Assembly (NCBI RefSeq): GCF_003952385.1
Contig: NZ_CP034444.1
Span: 5,407,001 to 5,471,000 of the forward strand
Reading direction: 5' to 3'
Origin: Mesorhizobium sp. M1D.F.Ca.ET.043.01.1.1
Lineage (GTDB): Bacteria > Pseudomonadota > Alphaproteobacteria > Rhizobiales > Rhizobiaceae
Length of the DNA stretch: 64,000 bases
Of this stretch, positions 25,017 through 31,888 are shown piece by piece (position 1 is the stretch's first letter; the number at the start of each line of letters is the position of its first letter). The position numbers and the translations under genes were made by a program. The notes beneath the pieces were generated by a model that made no database searches, had not been told where the DNA came from, and saw only the letters and a program-made list of their open reading frames with translations.

Positions 25017-26507
25017 ATGATCAAGCAGCATCTGCCTTCCCCGGAACCCTTGCATCGCACCATCGCCCGCTTCGGCGAGGTCACCGTGCTGGTGGTCGGC
25101 GACTTCATCCTCGACCGCTTCGTCAGCGGCGTCATCGAGCGGATCTCGCCGGAAGCGCCCATCCCGGTGCTGCACGGCCGGGGCGAGATGCTGGCCATGG
25201 GCGGGGCCGGCAATGTCGTATCCAACATCGTCTCGCTGGGCGGCGCCGCCATTCCCGTGTCCGTGATCGGCGCCGACAAGGCCGGCGACAACCTCATGCG
25301 CATGCTCGGCGATCTCGGCGTCGATACCGACGGCATGGCGCAGCGGCAAGGCCGCATGACCTCGTCCAAGAGCCGCTTCAGCGCGCTCAACCAGCAGGTG
25401 CTGCGGTTCGACGAGGAGGAGATCAAGCCGCTGGCTCGCAGCGAGCGGGCTGCGCTCGTCGAGCACTTCCAGGCAGCGCTCGCGCGCGCCGACATCGTCA
25501 TCCTCTCCGACTACGGCAAGGGCATCCTGCTCGACGGCGTGGCGGCCGAACTGATCGCGATCTGCCGCGATGCCGGGAAGCCGGTGCTGGTCGACCCGAA
25601 GGCCCGCGACTATGCGCGCTATGCCGGGGCGACGGCGGTCACGCCGAACCGCAAGGAGCTCGGCGAGGCGGCTGGGCGCGCAGTGTTCGGCGACGACGAG
25701 ATCGTGGCCGCGGCACGCGACCTGATCGCGGCGCATGAGTTCGAGTTCATCGTTGCCACGCGCAGCGAAAAGGGCATGAGCGTGGTCACCGCGGAGGATG
25801 CCCGTCATATTTCCACGCAAGCGCGCGAGGTGTTCGACGTCTCGGGCGCCGGCGACACGGTCATCGCCACCTTCGCGCTGTCGCTGGCAGCGGGCGCCGA
25901 TCGCGTGCAGGCCGCTACAATCGCCAACGCCGCCGGCGGCGTCGTGGTGGGAAAACGCGGCACGGCGCGGCTAAGCGTCGAGGAACTCTCCGGCGCGCTG
26001 TTCCGCTCGCATGGACCGGTGGCCCACCAGGACGCCGTTCTCGACGCCAACGCGGCGGCCAGGATGGTTGCGGCGTGGAAGGAGGAGGGGCTGTCGGTGG
26101 GTTTCACCAATGGCTGCTTCGATATCCTGCATGCCGGCCATGTCAGCCTTCTGCATGCCGCGCGCAGCCAGTGCGACCGGCTGGTGCTCGGCCTCAACAG
26201 CGATGCCTCGGTGCGCCGGCTTAAAGGGCCGGGACGTCCGGTCAATGACCAGCATGACCGTGCCTGTGTGCTCGCCGCCCTTGCCTCGGTCGACGCCGTC
26301 GTCGTCTTCGAGGAGGACACGCCGCTCAAGCTGATCGAGGCGCTCAAGCCCGACATCCTGGTCAAGGGCGCCGACTACACGATCGAGACCGTGGTCGGCG
26401 CCGACGTGGTTCAGAAGGCGGGCGGGCGCGTGGTGCTGGTCGACCTCGTCGCCGGCAAGAGCACGACCAACACCATCGGCAAGCTGCGCGCCGGCGGCAC
26501 GAATTGA
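25017..26507 (+). CDS. hldE: Bifunctional heptose-7-phosphate kinase / heptose-1-phosphate adenylyltransferase
   Basis: 496 residues from MIKQHLPSPEP. The ribokinase-like domain covers ~1-325 (VVGDFILDRFVSG, GGAGNVVSNI, DVSGAGDTVIATFALSL with the catalytic Asp). The nucleotidyltransferase domain covers ~350-490 (GFTNGCFDILHAGHVSLL with the HxGH motif, LKGPGRPVNDQHDR). The kinase makes heptose-1,7-bisphosphate and the second domain adenylates heptose-1-phosphate after GmhB acts. The frame is open upstream to 24831, but that part is unlike the family. It starts the operon hldE-gmhA-gmhB. Confidence 0.95.
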   Translation: MIKQHLPSPEPLHRTIARFGEVTVLVVGDFILDRFVSGVIERISPEAPIPVLHGRGEMLAMGGAGNVVSNIVSLGGAAIPVSVIGADKAGDNLMRMLGDLGVDTDGMAQRQGRMTSSKSRFSALNQQVLRFDEEEIKPLARSERAALVEHFQAALARADIVILSDYGKGILLDGVAAELIAICRDAGKPVLVDPKARDYARYAGATAVTPNRKELGEAAGRAVFGDDEIVAAARDLIAAHEFEFIVATRSEKGMSVVTAEDARHISTQAREVFDVSGAGDTVIATFALSLAAGADRVQAATIANAAGGVVVGKRGTARLSVEELSGALFRSHGPVAHQDAVLDANAAARMVAAWKEEGLSVGFTNGCFDILHAGHVSLLHAARSQCDRLVLGLNSDASVRRLKGPGRPVNDQHDRACVLAALASVDAVVVFEEDTPLKLIEALKPDILVKGADYTIETVVGADVVQKAGGRVVLVDLVAGKSTTNTIGKLRAGGTN

Positions 26508-26514
26508 GGATTTC

Positions 26515-27087
26515 ATGTCCGAACTGAACGACTATCTGGTCCGCTCCGCGGCGGCGATCTCGGCGATGGTCGAGCGCGACCTCACCGGTCAGATGGAGCG
26601 CGCGGTGAGCACCGTCGTGACGGCGCTGTCGCAGGGCAAGGCGCTGCTGATCTGCGGCAATGGCGGCTCGGCGAGCGATGCCATCCACATCGCCGGCGAA
26701 CTGGTCGGCCGCTTCCTCAAGGAGCGCAAGGCCTACAACGTGATTGCGCTGCCGGCCAATGCGGCGGTGCTGACCGCCTGGGGCAACGACTACGGCTTCG
26801 ACACGGTCTTCTCGCGCCAGGTCGAGGCACATGGATCGGAAGGCGCTGTGTTGCTCGCCATCTCCACCAGCGGCAATTCGCCGAGCATTCTGGCCGCCGC
26901 CGAGCAGGCGCGGGCGATGGACATGACGGTGATCAGCCTCACCGGCGATACCGGCGGCAAGCTTGCGCCGCTCACCGACATCCTGCTCAACGTGCCGTCG
27001 ACCTCGACGCCGATCATCCAGCAGGGGCATCTTTGCCTCTATCATCATTTGTGCGAGGCGGTCGAAGCGCGTCTCAGCGATGGCTGA
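26515..27087 (+). CDS. gmhA: Sedoheptulose-7-phosphate isomerase
   Basis: 190 residues with the SIS domain: ICGNGGSASDAIHIAGELVGRF (sugar-phosphate loop), AWGNDYGFDTVFSRQVEAHG and LLAISTSGNSPSIL. The C-terminal QQGHLCLYHHLCEAVE supplies the metal-site histidines. It converts sedoheptulose-7-phosphate to D-glycero-D-manno-heptose-7-phosphate, the first committed step to ADP-heptose. It starts 7 nt after hldE and overlaps gmhB by 8 nt. Confidence 0.95.
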   Translation: MSELNDYLVRSAAAISAMVERDLTGQMERAVSTVVTALSQGKALLICGNGGSASDAIHIAGELVGRFLKERKAYNVIALPANAAVLTAWGNDYGFDTVFSRQVEAHGSEGAVLLAISTSGNSPSILAAAEQARAMDMTVISLTGDTGGKLAPLTDILLNVPSTSTPIIQQGHLCLYHHLCEAVEARLSDG

Positions 27088-27712
27088 GGGCGGCGCGGTC
27101 GATCCGCTTGTCGAGCCCGGCCTCTGGATCGAGCGGATCGGGTGCAGGGCCTTCTCAGCCGGCCTGCCGGCGCTGTTCCTCGATCGTGACGGCACGATCA
27201 ATGTCGATACCGGATACCCTGACGATCCGGCCGCCATGGTGCTGCGCGACGGCATAGCGCCTGCCATAGAAGCCGCGAACCGGCACGGCATCCCGGTCGT
27301 CGTCGTCACCAACCAGTCCGGCATCGCGCGCGGCTATTTCGGCTGGGATGCCTTCGCCCGCGTCAACCAACGGGTGCTCGAGCTGCTTGCCGAACGGGGG
27401 GCAACCGTCGATCTGGTGCTGGCCTGTGCCTATCACGAGGCCGGTTCCGGACCGCTGGCAATCCCCGATCATCCGATGCGCAAGCCCAATCCGGGCATGC
27501 TGTTCGAGGCGGGACGTCGCCTCGACCTCGATCTCAAGCGGTCGCTGATCGTCGGCGACAAGCCTGCCGACATGGAAGCGGGTGAGCGGGGCGGCCTCAC
27601 GCGCGGCTGGCTGGTCGACGGCGTAGCCATAGCGATGGGCGGGCTTTCAGTTTTGCCGCTGCGCGATGCGCAGGACCTGGGGGGCCTGCTGGCCGCGATA
27701 CGATCGCTTTGA
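27080..27712 (+). CDS. gmhB: D,D-heptose-1,7-bisphosphate phosphatase
   Basis: 210 residues from MAEGGAVDP; the ATG lies inside the end of gmhA. HAD-superfamily motifs are LFLDRDGTINVDTGYP (nucleophile Asp), VVVTNQSGIARGYFG, KPNPGMLFEAGRRLDLDLKRSLIVGDKPADMEAG (in pieces). It removes the C7 phosphate between the two HldE reactions. Many GmhB enzymes have four cysteines for zinc around CxH/CxC; here the loop reads CAYHEAG, so the zinc site looks reduced. Confidence 0.92.
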   Translation: MAEGGAVDPLVEPGLWIERIGCRAFSAGLPALFLDRDGTINVDTGYPDDPAAMVLRDGIAPAIEAANRHGIPVVVVTNQSGIARGYFGWDAFARVNQRVLELLAERGATVDLVLACAYHEAGSGPLAIPDHPMRKPNPGMLFEAGRRLDLDLKRSLIVGDKPADMEAGERGGLTRGWLVDGVAIAMGGLSVLPLRDAQDLGGLLAAIRSL

Positions 27713-27784
27713 TCGCATTGATTCAAGATTGTGCGCGAAACCGCTGTTTTTCCAGCGGCTCATCGAAAGCCGGCGCACTTGAGC

Positions 27785-27846
27785 TCTTTGTTTTGACGCA
27801 ATTCCGGACGGAAAACCGTTTCACACTTTTCCTGGAATTGCTCTAA
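27785..27846. repeat. Interspersed repeat copy 2 (short form)
   Basis: Contains the TTTGTTTTGACGCAATTCCG, ACGGAAAACCG, ACACTTTTCCTGGAATTG and CTCTAA blocks found at 20526-20626 and 31676-31774, without the left inverted arms. It lies between gmhB and the Lrp gene, which are convergent. Confidence 0.75.
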
Positions 27847-27857
27847 GCCGGAAAAGC

Positions 27858-28334
27858 CTAGGCCGGAAAAGCCACCAGCCCTTCATCCTTCACGCGGCGG
27901 ATGGTCAGCGCGGTGCGCACCGTGTCGACATTGGGCGCCGAGGCCAGCTCCTCGATGACGAAGGTCTGGAAGGTGCCGAGGTCGCTCGCCACGCAGTGCA
28001 GCAGGAAATCGGACTCGCCCGAGACCATCCAGGCGTCGCGCACGATCGGCCAGCCGCGCGTGCGTTCGGCAAAAGTCTTCAGCTCGGCATCGGCCTGGTG
28101 ATGCAGGCCGATCAGGCAGAAGGCGACGACATCCATGCCGAGCGCCGGCGCGTTGAGGAGCGCGCGGTAGCCGCGGATGATGCCGGCCTCTTCCAGCCGC
28201 CTGACGCGGCGCAGGCAAGGCGGCGCCGAGATGCCGACCCGGTTGGACAGCTCGACATTGGTCATGCGGCCGTCATTCTGGAGTTCGCGCAGGATCTTCC
28301 AGTCGATGGCGTCGAGATCGGCTTTGAGCGGCAT
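27858..28334 (-). CDS. Lrp/AsnC-family transcriptional regulator
   Basis: 158 residues. The N-terminal HTH is DAIDWKILRELQNDGRMTNVELSNRVGISAPPCLRRVRRLEEAGIIRGY (read in parts), followed by the RAM effector domain (VVAFCLIGL, MVSGESDFLLHCVASDL). It is a dimer/octamer DNA-binding protein that senses amino acids. It is divergent from trxB, 220 bp away, with the TTTCGCG direct repeat at 28341-28363 close to its own start. The neighbourhood Lrp-trxB-LsrB is, as I recall, also found in Sinorhizobium. Confidence 0.9.
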   Translation of the reverse strand: MPLKADLDAIDWKILRELQNDGRMTNVELSNRVGISAPPCLRRVRRLEEAGIIRGYRALLNAPALGMDVVAFCLIGLHHQADAELKTFAERTRGWPIVRDAWMVSGESDFLLHCVASDLGTFQTFVIEELASAPNVDTVRTALTIRRVKDEGLVAFPA

Positions 28335-28340
28335 GATCGG

Positions 28341-28363
28341 CTTTCGCGCAAGAATCTTTCGCG
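28341..28363. promoter_or_regulatory. Direct repeat upstream of the Lrp gene
   Basis: CTTTCGCG at 28341-28348 and again at 28356-28363, a 15-bp step, starting 7 bp upstream of the Lrp start codon. Position suggests an autoregulatory site; the family usually prefers AT-rich palindromes, so confidence is low. Confidence 0.3.
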
Positions 28364-28554
28364 ATTTTGTAATTTGGTTTCGTGTGGGAGGCCATCCCTT
28401 TGCGATGATTTTTCTGCTTCCGGGCAGCGATATGGCCGGCTATGCGTGCGACGAAGCTTTCCGGGGACTAAAGCCAACTTGCCTTGCTGGCTTGGCGGGC
28501 AGCACTTACATTACCGGCGACAAACCACGGCCTCGAGCCGCAGGGGACTTTTTC

Positions 28555-29529
28555 ATGAACACCAGACACGCGCCCGTTCTCATCATCGGCTCCGGACCGG
28601 CCGGCTATACGGCGGCGATCTATGCCGCCCGCGCCATGCTGAAGCCGATGCTTGTCGCCGGCCTGCAGCAGGGCGGTCAGCTGATGATCACCACCGACGT
28701 CGAAAACTATCCGGGCTTTGCCGATCCGATCCAGGGTCCCTGGCTGATGGAGCAGATGCTCAAGCAGGCCGAGCATGTCGGCACCGACATCGTCAACGAC
28801 ATCATCACCGAGGTCGACCTCAATGTGCGGCCGTTCCGCGCCACCGGCGATTCCGGCACCGTCTACACCGCGGACGCCTTGATCATCGCCACCGGCGCGC
28901 AGGCCAAGTGGCTGGGCATTCCCTCGGAGCAGACCTTCATGGGCTTCGGCGTCTCGGCCTGCGCCACTTGCGACGGCTTCTTCTACCGGGGCAAGGATGT
29001 CGCGGTGGTCGGCGGCGGCAATTCGGCGGTAGAGGAGGCGCTTTACCTCGCCAACCTCGCCAAGAGCGTCACGGTCATCCACCGGCGCGGCGATTTCCGC
29101 GCCGAGCGCATCCTGCGGGAGCGGCTGTTCAAGAAGGACAATGTCCGCGTCATCTGGGACACGGTCGTCGACGAGATCACCGGGCAGCCGGGCAAGGCGC
29201 CGCTGCCGCCTTCGGTCGAGGGTCTGAAGCTGCGCAATGTGGCGACCGGGGACGTGTCTCGGCTGAAGGTCGATGGCGTCTTCGTGGCCATCGGCCACGC
29301 GCCGGCGGTCGAGCTCTTCGTTGGCAAGCTCAAGCAGAAGCCGAACGGCTATCTGTGGACGGCGCCCGATTCGACCCGCACCGACGTTCCCGGCGTGTTT
29401 GCCGCCGGCGACGTCACCGATGACGTCTACCGGCAGGCGGTGACGGCAGCCGGACTCGGTTGCATGGCCGCGCTCGAGGCGGAGAAATATCTGGCGGGGA
29501 TCGAGGTCCATCGCGAAGCGGCGGAATAA
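28555..29529 (+). CDS. trxB: Thioredoxin reductase
   Basis: 324 residues from MNTRHAPVLIIGSGPAGYTA, with AGGGGA upstream. FAD-binding GSGPAGYTAAIYAARA, the redox-active CATC (SACATCDGFFYRGK) and the NADPH-site GGGNSAVEEALYLA are all intact, as is the C-terminal GVFAAGDVTDDVYRQA. It reduces thioredoxin with NADPH in the cytoplasm. The frame runs open upstream to 28177, but that part is not protein-like for this family. The LsrB-type LysR gene follows 70 bp downstream, matching the order I recall from Sinorhizobium. Confidence 0.96.
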   Translation: MNTRHAPVLIIGSGPAGYTAAIYAARAMLKPMLVAGLQQGGQLMITTDVENYPGFADPIQGPWLMEQMLKQAEHVGTDIVNDIITEVDLNVRPFRATGDSGTVYTADALIIATGAQAKWLGIPSEQTFMGFGVSACATCDGFFYRGKDVAVVGGGNSAVEEALYLANLAKSVTVIHRRGDFRAERILRERLFKKDNVRVIWDTVVDEITGQPGKAPLPPSVEGLKLRNVATGDVSRLKVDGVFVAIGHAPAVELFVGKLKQKPNGYLWTAPDSTRTDVPGVFAAGDVTDDVYRQAVTAAGLGCMAALEAEKYLAGIEVHREAAE

Positions 29530-29599
29530 TCGATCGGCTGAAAAGCCGTTTAAAAGCCTGATTTTTCATTCAGACGCCAAAGGCAACACGAGGGGAATC

Positions 29600-30496
29600 A
29601 TGGCGCTGGACTGGGACAAGCTACGCGTGTTTCACGCTGCGGCGGAGGCTGGGTCGTTCACCCATGCCGCCGAGACATTGCATCTGTCGCAATCGGCGAT
29701 TTCGCGGCAGGTCAGCGCGCTGGAACACGATGTCGGCGTGGCGCTGTTTCATCGCCACGCGCGCGGCCTCGTGCTGACCGAGCAGGGCGAGATGCTGTTC
29801 CGCACGGCGCATGACGTGCTGATGAAGTTGGAGACGATCAAGTCGCGGCTGACCGAGACCAAGGATCGCCCCTCCGGCGTGCTGAGGGTGACGACCACGG
29901 TGGGCCTGGGCGCCGGTTGGCTGACCGAGCGCGTGCAGGAATTCATCGAGCTCTATCCCGAGATCAGCCTGCAGCTCATCCTCGCCAACGAGGAGCTCGA
30001 CCTGACCATGCGCCAGGCCGACTGCGCCATTCGCCTCAGGCAACCGCAGCAGCCGGATCTCATCCAGCGCCGGCTGTTCACCGTGCACTTCCATCTCTAC
30101 GCGTCGCCTTCCTATGTGGCGAAGTTCGGCAAGCCGGCCTCGATCGCCGAGCTCAGGAACCACCGGATCGTCACCTTCGGCGTGCCGGTGCCCTCGCATC
30201 TGTCGGAGCTGAACTGGCTGGAGACGGTCGGCGATTTCGAGGGCGGGCAACGGGTGCCGACGCTGCAGATCAACGACATCCTGTCGATCAAGCGCGCGGT
30301 CCAGGGCGGCGCCGGCATCGCCATGCTGCCCGACTACGTGATCAACAAGGACTCGAACCTGGTCCAGCTGCTGCCCGAGACCGAGGTGCCGTCCTTCGAC
30401 ACCTATTTCGCCTATCCGGACGCGATGAAGAACCAGGCGAAACTGCACGTCTTCCGTGACTTCATTATCGCCAAGGCCCGTAGCTGGTCTTTCTGA
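29600..30496 (+). CDS. lsrB: LysR-family regulator of the LsrB/VtlR type
   Basis: 298 residues with an AGGGGAA site. The N-terminal HTH is LDWDKLRVFHAAAEAGSFTHAAETLHLSQSAISRQVSALE (in parts), then VRPxx-type linker and effector domain ending KLHVFRDFIIAKARSWSF. Immediate position after trxB and upstream of an AbcR-like sRNA matches the LsrB locus of Sinorhizobium and VtlR of Brucella. There the regulator is needed for host interaction, redox and envelope traits, and VtlR activates abcR2. The symbol rests on synteny plus family and should be confirmed by alignment. Confidence 0.82.
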   Translation: MALDWDKLRVFHAAAEAGSFTHAAETLHLSQSAISRQVSALEHDVGVALFHRHARGLVLTEQGEMLFRTAHDVLMKLETIKSRLTETKDRPSGVLRVTTTVGLGAGWLTERVQEFIELYPEISLQLILANEELDLTMRQADCAIRLRQPQQPDLIQRRLFTVHFHLYASPSYVAKFGKPASIAELRNHRIVTFGVPVPSHLSELNWLETVGDFEGGQRVPTLQINDILSIKRAVQGGAGIAMLPDYVINKDSNLVQLLPETEVPSFDTYFAYPDAMKNQAKLHVFRDFIIAKARSWSF

Positions 30497-30514
30497 CGCG
30501 CCGCCGGTCGCGGA

Positions 30515-31015
30515 CTACTGTCCGCGCCAAGGCGTGATGCGCGGCAGCCAGCCGGGAACGGCGCGGCGGTAGGTTTCGTATTCAGCGCCATAGCGGCGGG
30601 CGAGCGTCGGCTCTTCGTAGGCTTTGACGAAGGAGATCATCGCCGCCGCGGCGATCAGGCCGTAGACCAGCACCGCCCAGCTCGAAAAGATGAGCACCTG
30701 GCCGAGGATGATCGACAGCACCGCCACATACATGGGGTTGCGCACATGGCGATAGATGCCGCCGACAACGAGCTTCTCGGTCGGCGCGACAGGGGCCGGC
30801 GTGCCCAGGCCCTCAAGCGCGAAGCGCGCGAAGGAATGAAGCAGGACCGCCGAGGCGCCGACGACGAGGATCCAGCCGGCCGGCACAAAACCCGGCACGG
30901 CGGATTGCGGCAGGCGATAGCGGTCGGTCAGCAACCAGGGGAGCAACCCGGCGACGACGCCGGGGGCGGCGACAAAGAACACAGCGCTGCCGGCAATTGC
31001 CGAAAAAATTCGCAT
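30515..31015 (-). CDS. Isoprenylcysteine carboxyl methyltransferase (ICMT/PEMT-like) membrane protein
   Basis: 166 residues from MRIFSAIAGS; a TTG six codons earlier is possible. There are four to five hydrophobic helices. The conserved C-terminal part has VVGGIYRHVRNPMYVAVLSIILGQ and EEPTLARRYGAEYETYRRAVPGWLP, the SAM-binding signature of bacterial ICMT/NnrU-like methyltransferases. Bacterial substrates are unknown, with lipids or small molecules likely. It is convergent with lsrB and divergent from the sRNA locus. Confidence 0.82.
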   Translation of the reverse strand: MRIFSAIAGSAVFFVAAPGVVAGLLPWLLTDRYRLPQSAVPGFVPAGWILVVGASAVLLHSFARFALEGLGTPAPVAPTEKLVVGGIYRHVRNPMYVAVLSIILGQVLIFSSWAVLVYGLIAAAAMISFVKAYEEPTLARRYGAEYETYRRAVPGWLPRITPWRGQ

Positions 31016-31207
31016 CAGGCTCTCTTGCCGCAAAAATAAACGCGACCTGCACGAGTTCGCATCATTTTGAATTTAGCGTATTTCGGGAGCGGAATCTGAC
31101 CCGGTTTGCACGTCAGCGATCGATTTCGGTCTGGAACGGCTCAGGATTCGTCGATTTTTTCTGGTCCTATCGGTCCTCCGAAAGGGTTAGACCACAGCCT
31201 GCGTCTT

Positions 31208-31228
31208 TTTGCATGCGTGTGTTGCAAA
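31208..31228. promoter_or_regulatory. LysR-type palindrome upstream of the abcR-like sRNA
   Basis: Perfect TTTGCA-N9-TGCAAA, centred about 54 bp before the predicted sRNA start. That is the usual place for a LysR-family activator to bind. With an LsrB/VtlR-type gene next door, it is a strong candidate operator; the link is inferred. Confidence 0.5.
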
Positions 31229-31234
31229 TAGATG

Positions 31235-31264
31235 CTTGTTTCTTGGGCATGATGAGCACATATA
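31235..31264 (+). promoter_or_regulatory. Predicted sigma-70 promoter of the sRNA
   Basis: CTTGTT (-35, the alphaproteobacterial form) and CATATA (-10) are separated by 18 bp, predicting transcription from about 31271-31273. Confidence 0.45.
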
Positions 31265-31271
31265 TAGTTCA

Positions 31272-31386
31272 TCTCCAGGGCGCGTTCTCCTCCCATTAGC
31301 GCCCTCGAGTGTTCCCCTCTGGAGGTTAGCCCTAATCGGCACTTCCAATCAAACTCAGCCGGATCTTTATTGATCCGGCTTTTTTG
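31272..31386 (+). ncRNA. abcR: AbcR-like trans-acting small RNA
   Basis: About 115 nt with no coding frame. The first hairpin has perfect AGGGCGC/GCGCCCT arms (31277-31283, 31299-31305) exposing a GTTCTCCTCCCATTA loop, a CU-rich anti-Shine-Dalgarno sequence. A second pyrimidine stretch TTCCCCTCT follows at 31312-31320. The RNA ends in a strong terminator, AGCCGGATC/GATCCGGCT (31357-31380) plus T-run. Length, CUCCUCCC loop and position beside an LsrB/VtlR gene match the Rhizobiales AbcR family. Those sRNAs act with Hfq and repress ABC-transporter mRNAs. The exact 5' end is predicted only. Confidence 0.7.
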
Positions 31387-31433
31387 TTGCGCCGAGGTCA
31401 CGCCGAGACCGGAAATGCGTGCGCGAAAGCCAC

Positions 31434-31466
31434 GTAACAGTGACATGTAACATCAGGTAACATGTC
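31434..31466. repeat. GTAACA triplicate and GACATGT inverted repeat
   Basis: GTAACA occurs at 31434, 31447 and 31457, and GACATGT (31442-31448) is inverted as ACATGTC (31460-31466). It lies between the sRNA terminator and a second terminated hairpin, so it may be a regulatory site for the latter. Function unknown. Confidence 0.35.
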
Positions 31467-31587
31467 GCGGACGCACTCTATCGATTAAGCAGATCATAGG
31501 ACGCGGTTGGTCCGTTCGGGAGATGGGGGCATCACTCGGACAGGCCGGGCTCAGGCAGCTACCGCGTCCGAACCATTTCCCGATGCG

Positions 31588-31660
31588 GCGGACCTGCCGT
31601 ACCTCCCAGGAGACGGTCCGCAATACAGAAACGGCGTCCGGATCATCCGGACGCCGTTTT
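31588..31660 (+). ncRNA. Possible second small RNA (3' part) with CCTCCC loop and terminator
   Basis: The hairpin GCGGACC/GGTCCGC (31588-31594, 31615-31621) encloses a 20-nt loop containing ACCTCCCAGGAG. Eight nt later is a near-perfect 14-15-bp terminator stem (ACGGCGTCCGGAT and complement, 31629-31657) with a T-run. There is no open frame of note. Since AbcR genes often occur as tandem pairs, this may be a diverged second copy. The start is undefined. Confidence 0.4.
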
Positions 31661-31675
31661 CGCGTCTTCTTAGTT

Positions 31676-31774
31676 CGTTTTCACCGTTTCAGGGCAACGG
31701 TGAAACGCCCTATCTCCTTGTTTTTACGCAATTCCGCACGGAAAACCGCTCACACTTTTCCTGGAATTGCTCTA
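31676..31774. repeat. Interspersed repeat copy 3
   Basis: Full-length relative of 20526-20626: CGTTTTCACCGTTTC, CGGTGAAACGCCCTATCTCC, CAATTCCGCACGGAAAACCG, CACTTTTCCTGGAATTGC and TCTAA. A partial tail (GCACTTTCCTGGAATTG-like) also occurs at 59686-59702. Confidence 0.8.
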
Positions 31775-31876
31775 AAGCGCGTCGCACCGAAATGTATTCA
31801 GGCGATGCGCATCAGATCCGTGTCTTGATACATGTCGTTCTCCCAAAAACGCTGCGCACTTTTGGGCGACATGCAC
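31775..31876. repeat. Adjoining intergenic repeat-like block
   Basis: Non-coding block joined to copy 3, ending CGCTGCGCACTTTTGGGCGACATGCACTAG (read in parts). I recall this ending as common between Mesorhizobium genes. Only one copy is in this window, so repeat status rests on memory. It lies just downstream of the EF-G-like gene's stop. Confidence 0.3.
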
Positions 31877-31888
31877 TAGCAAGATCGG

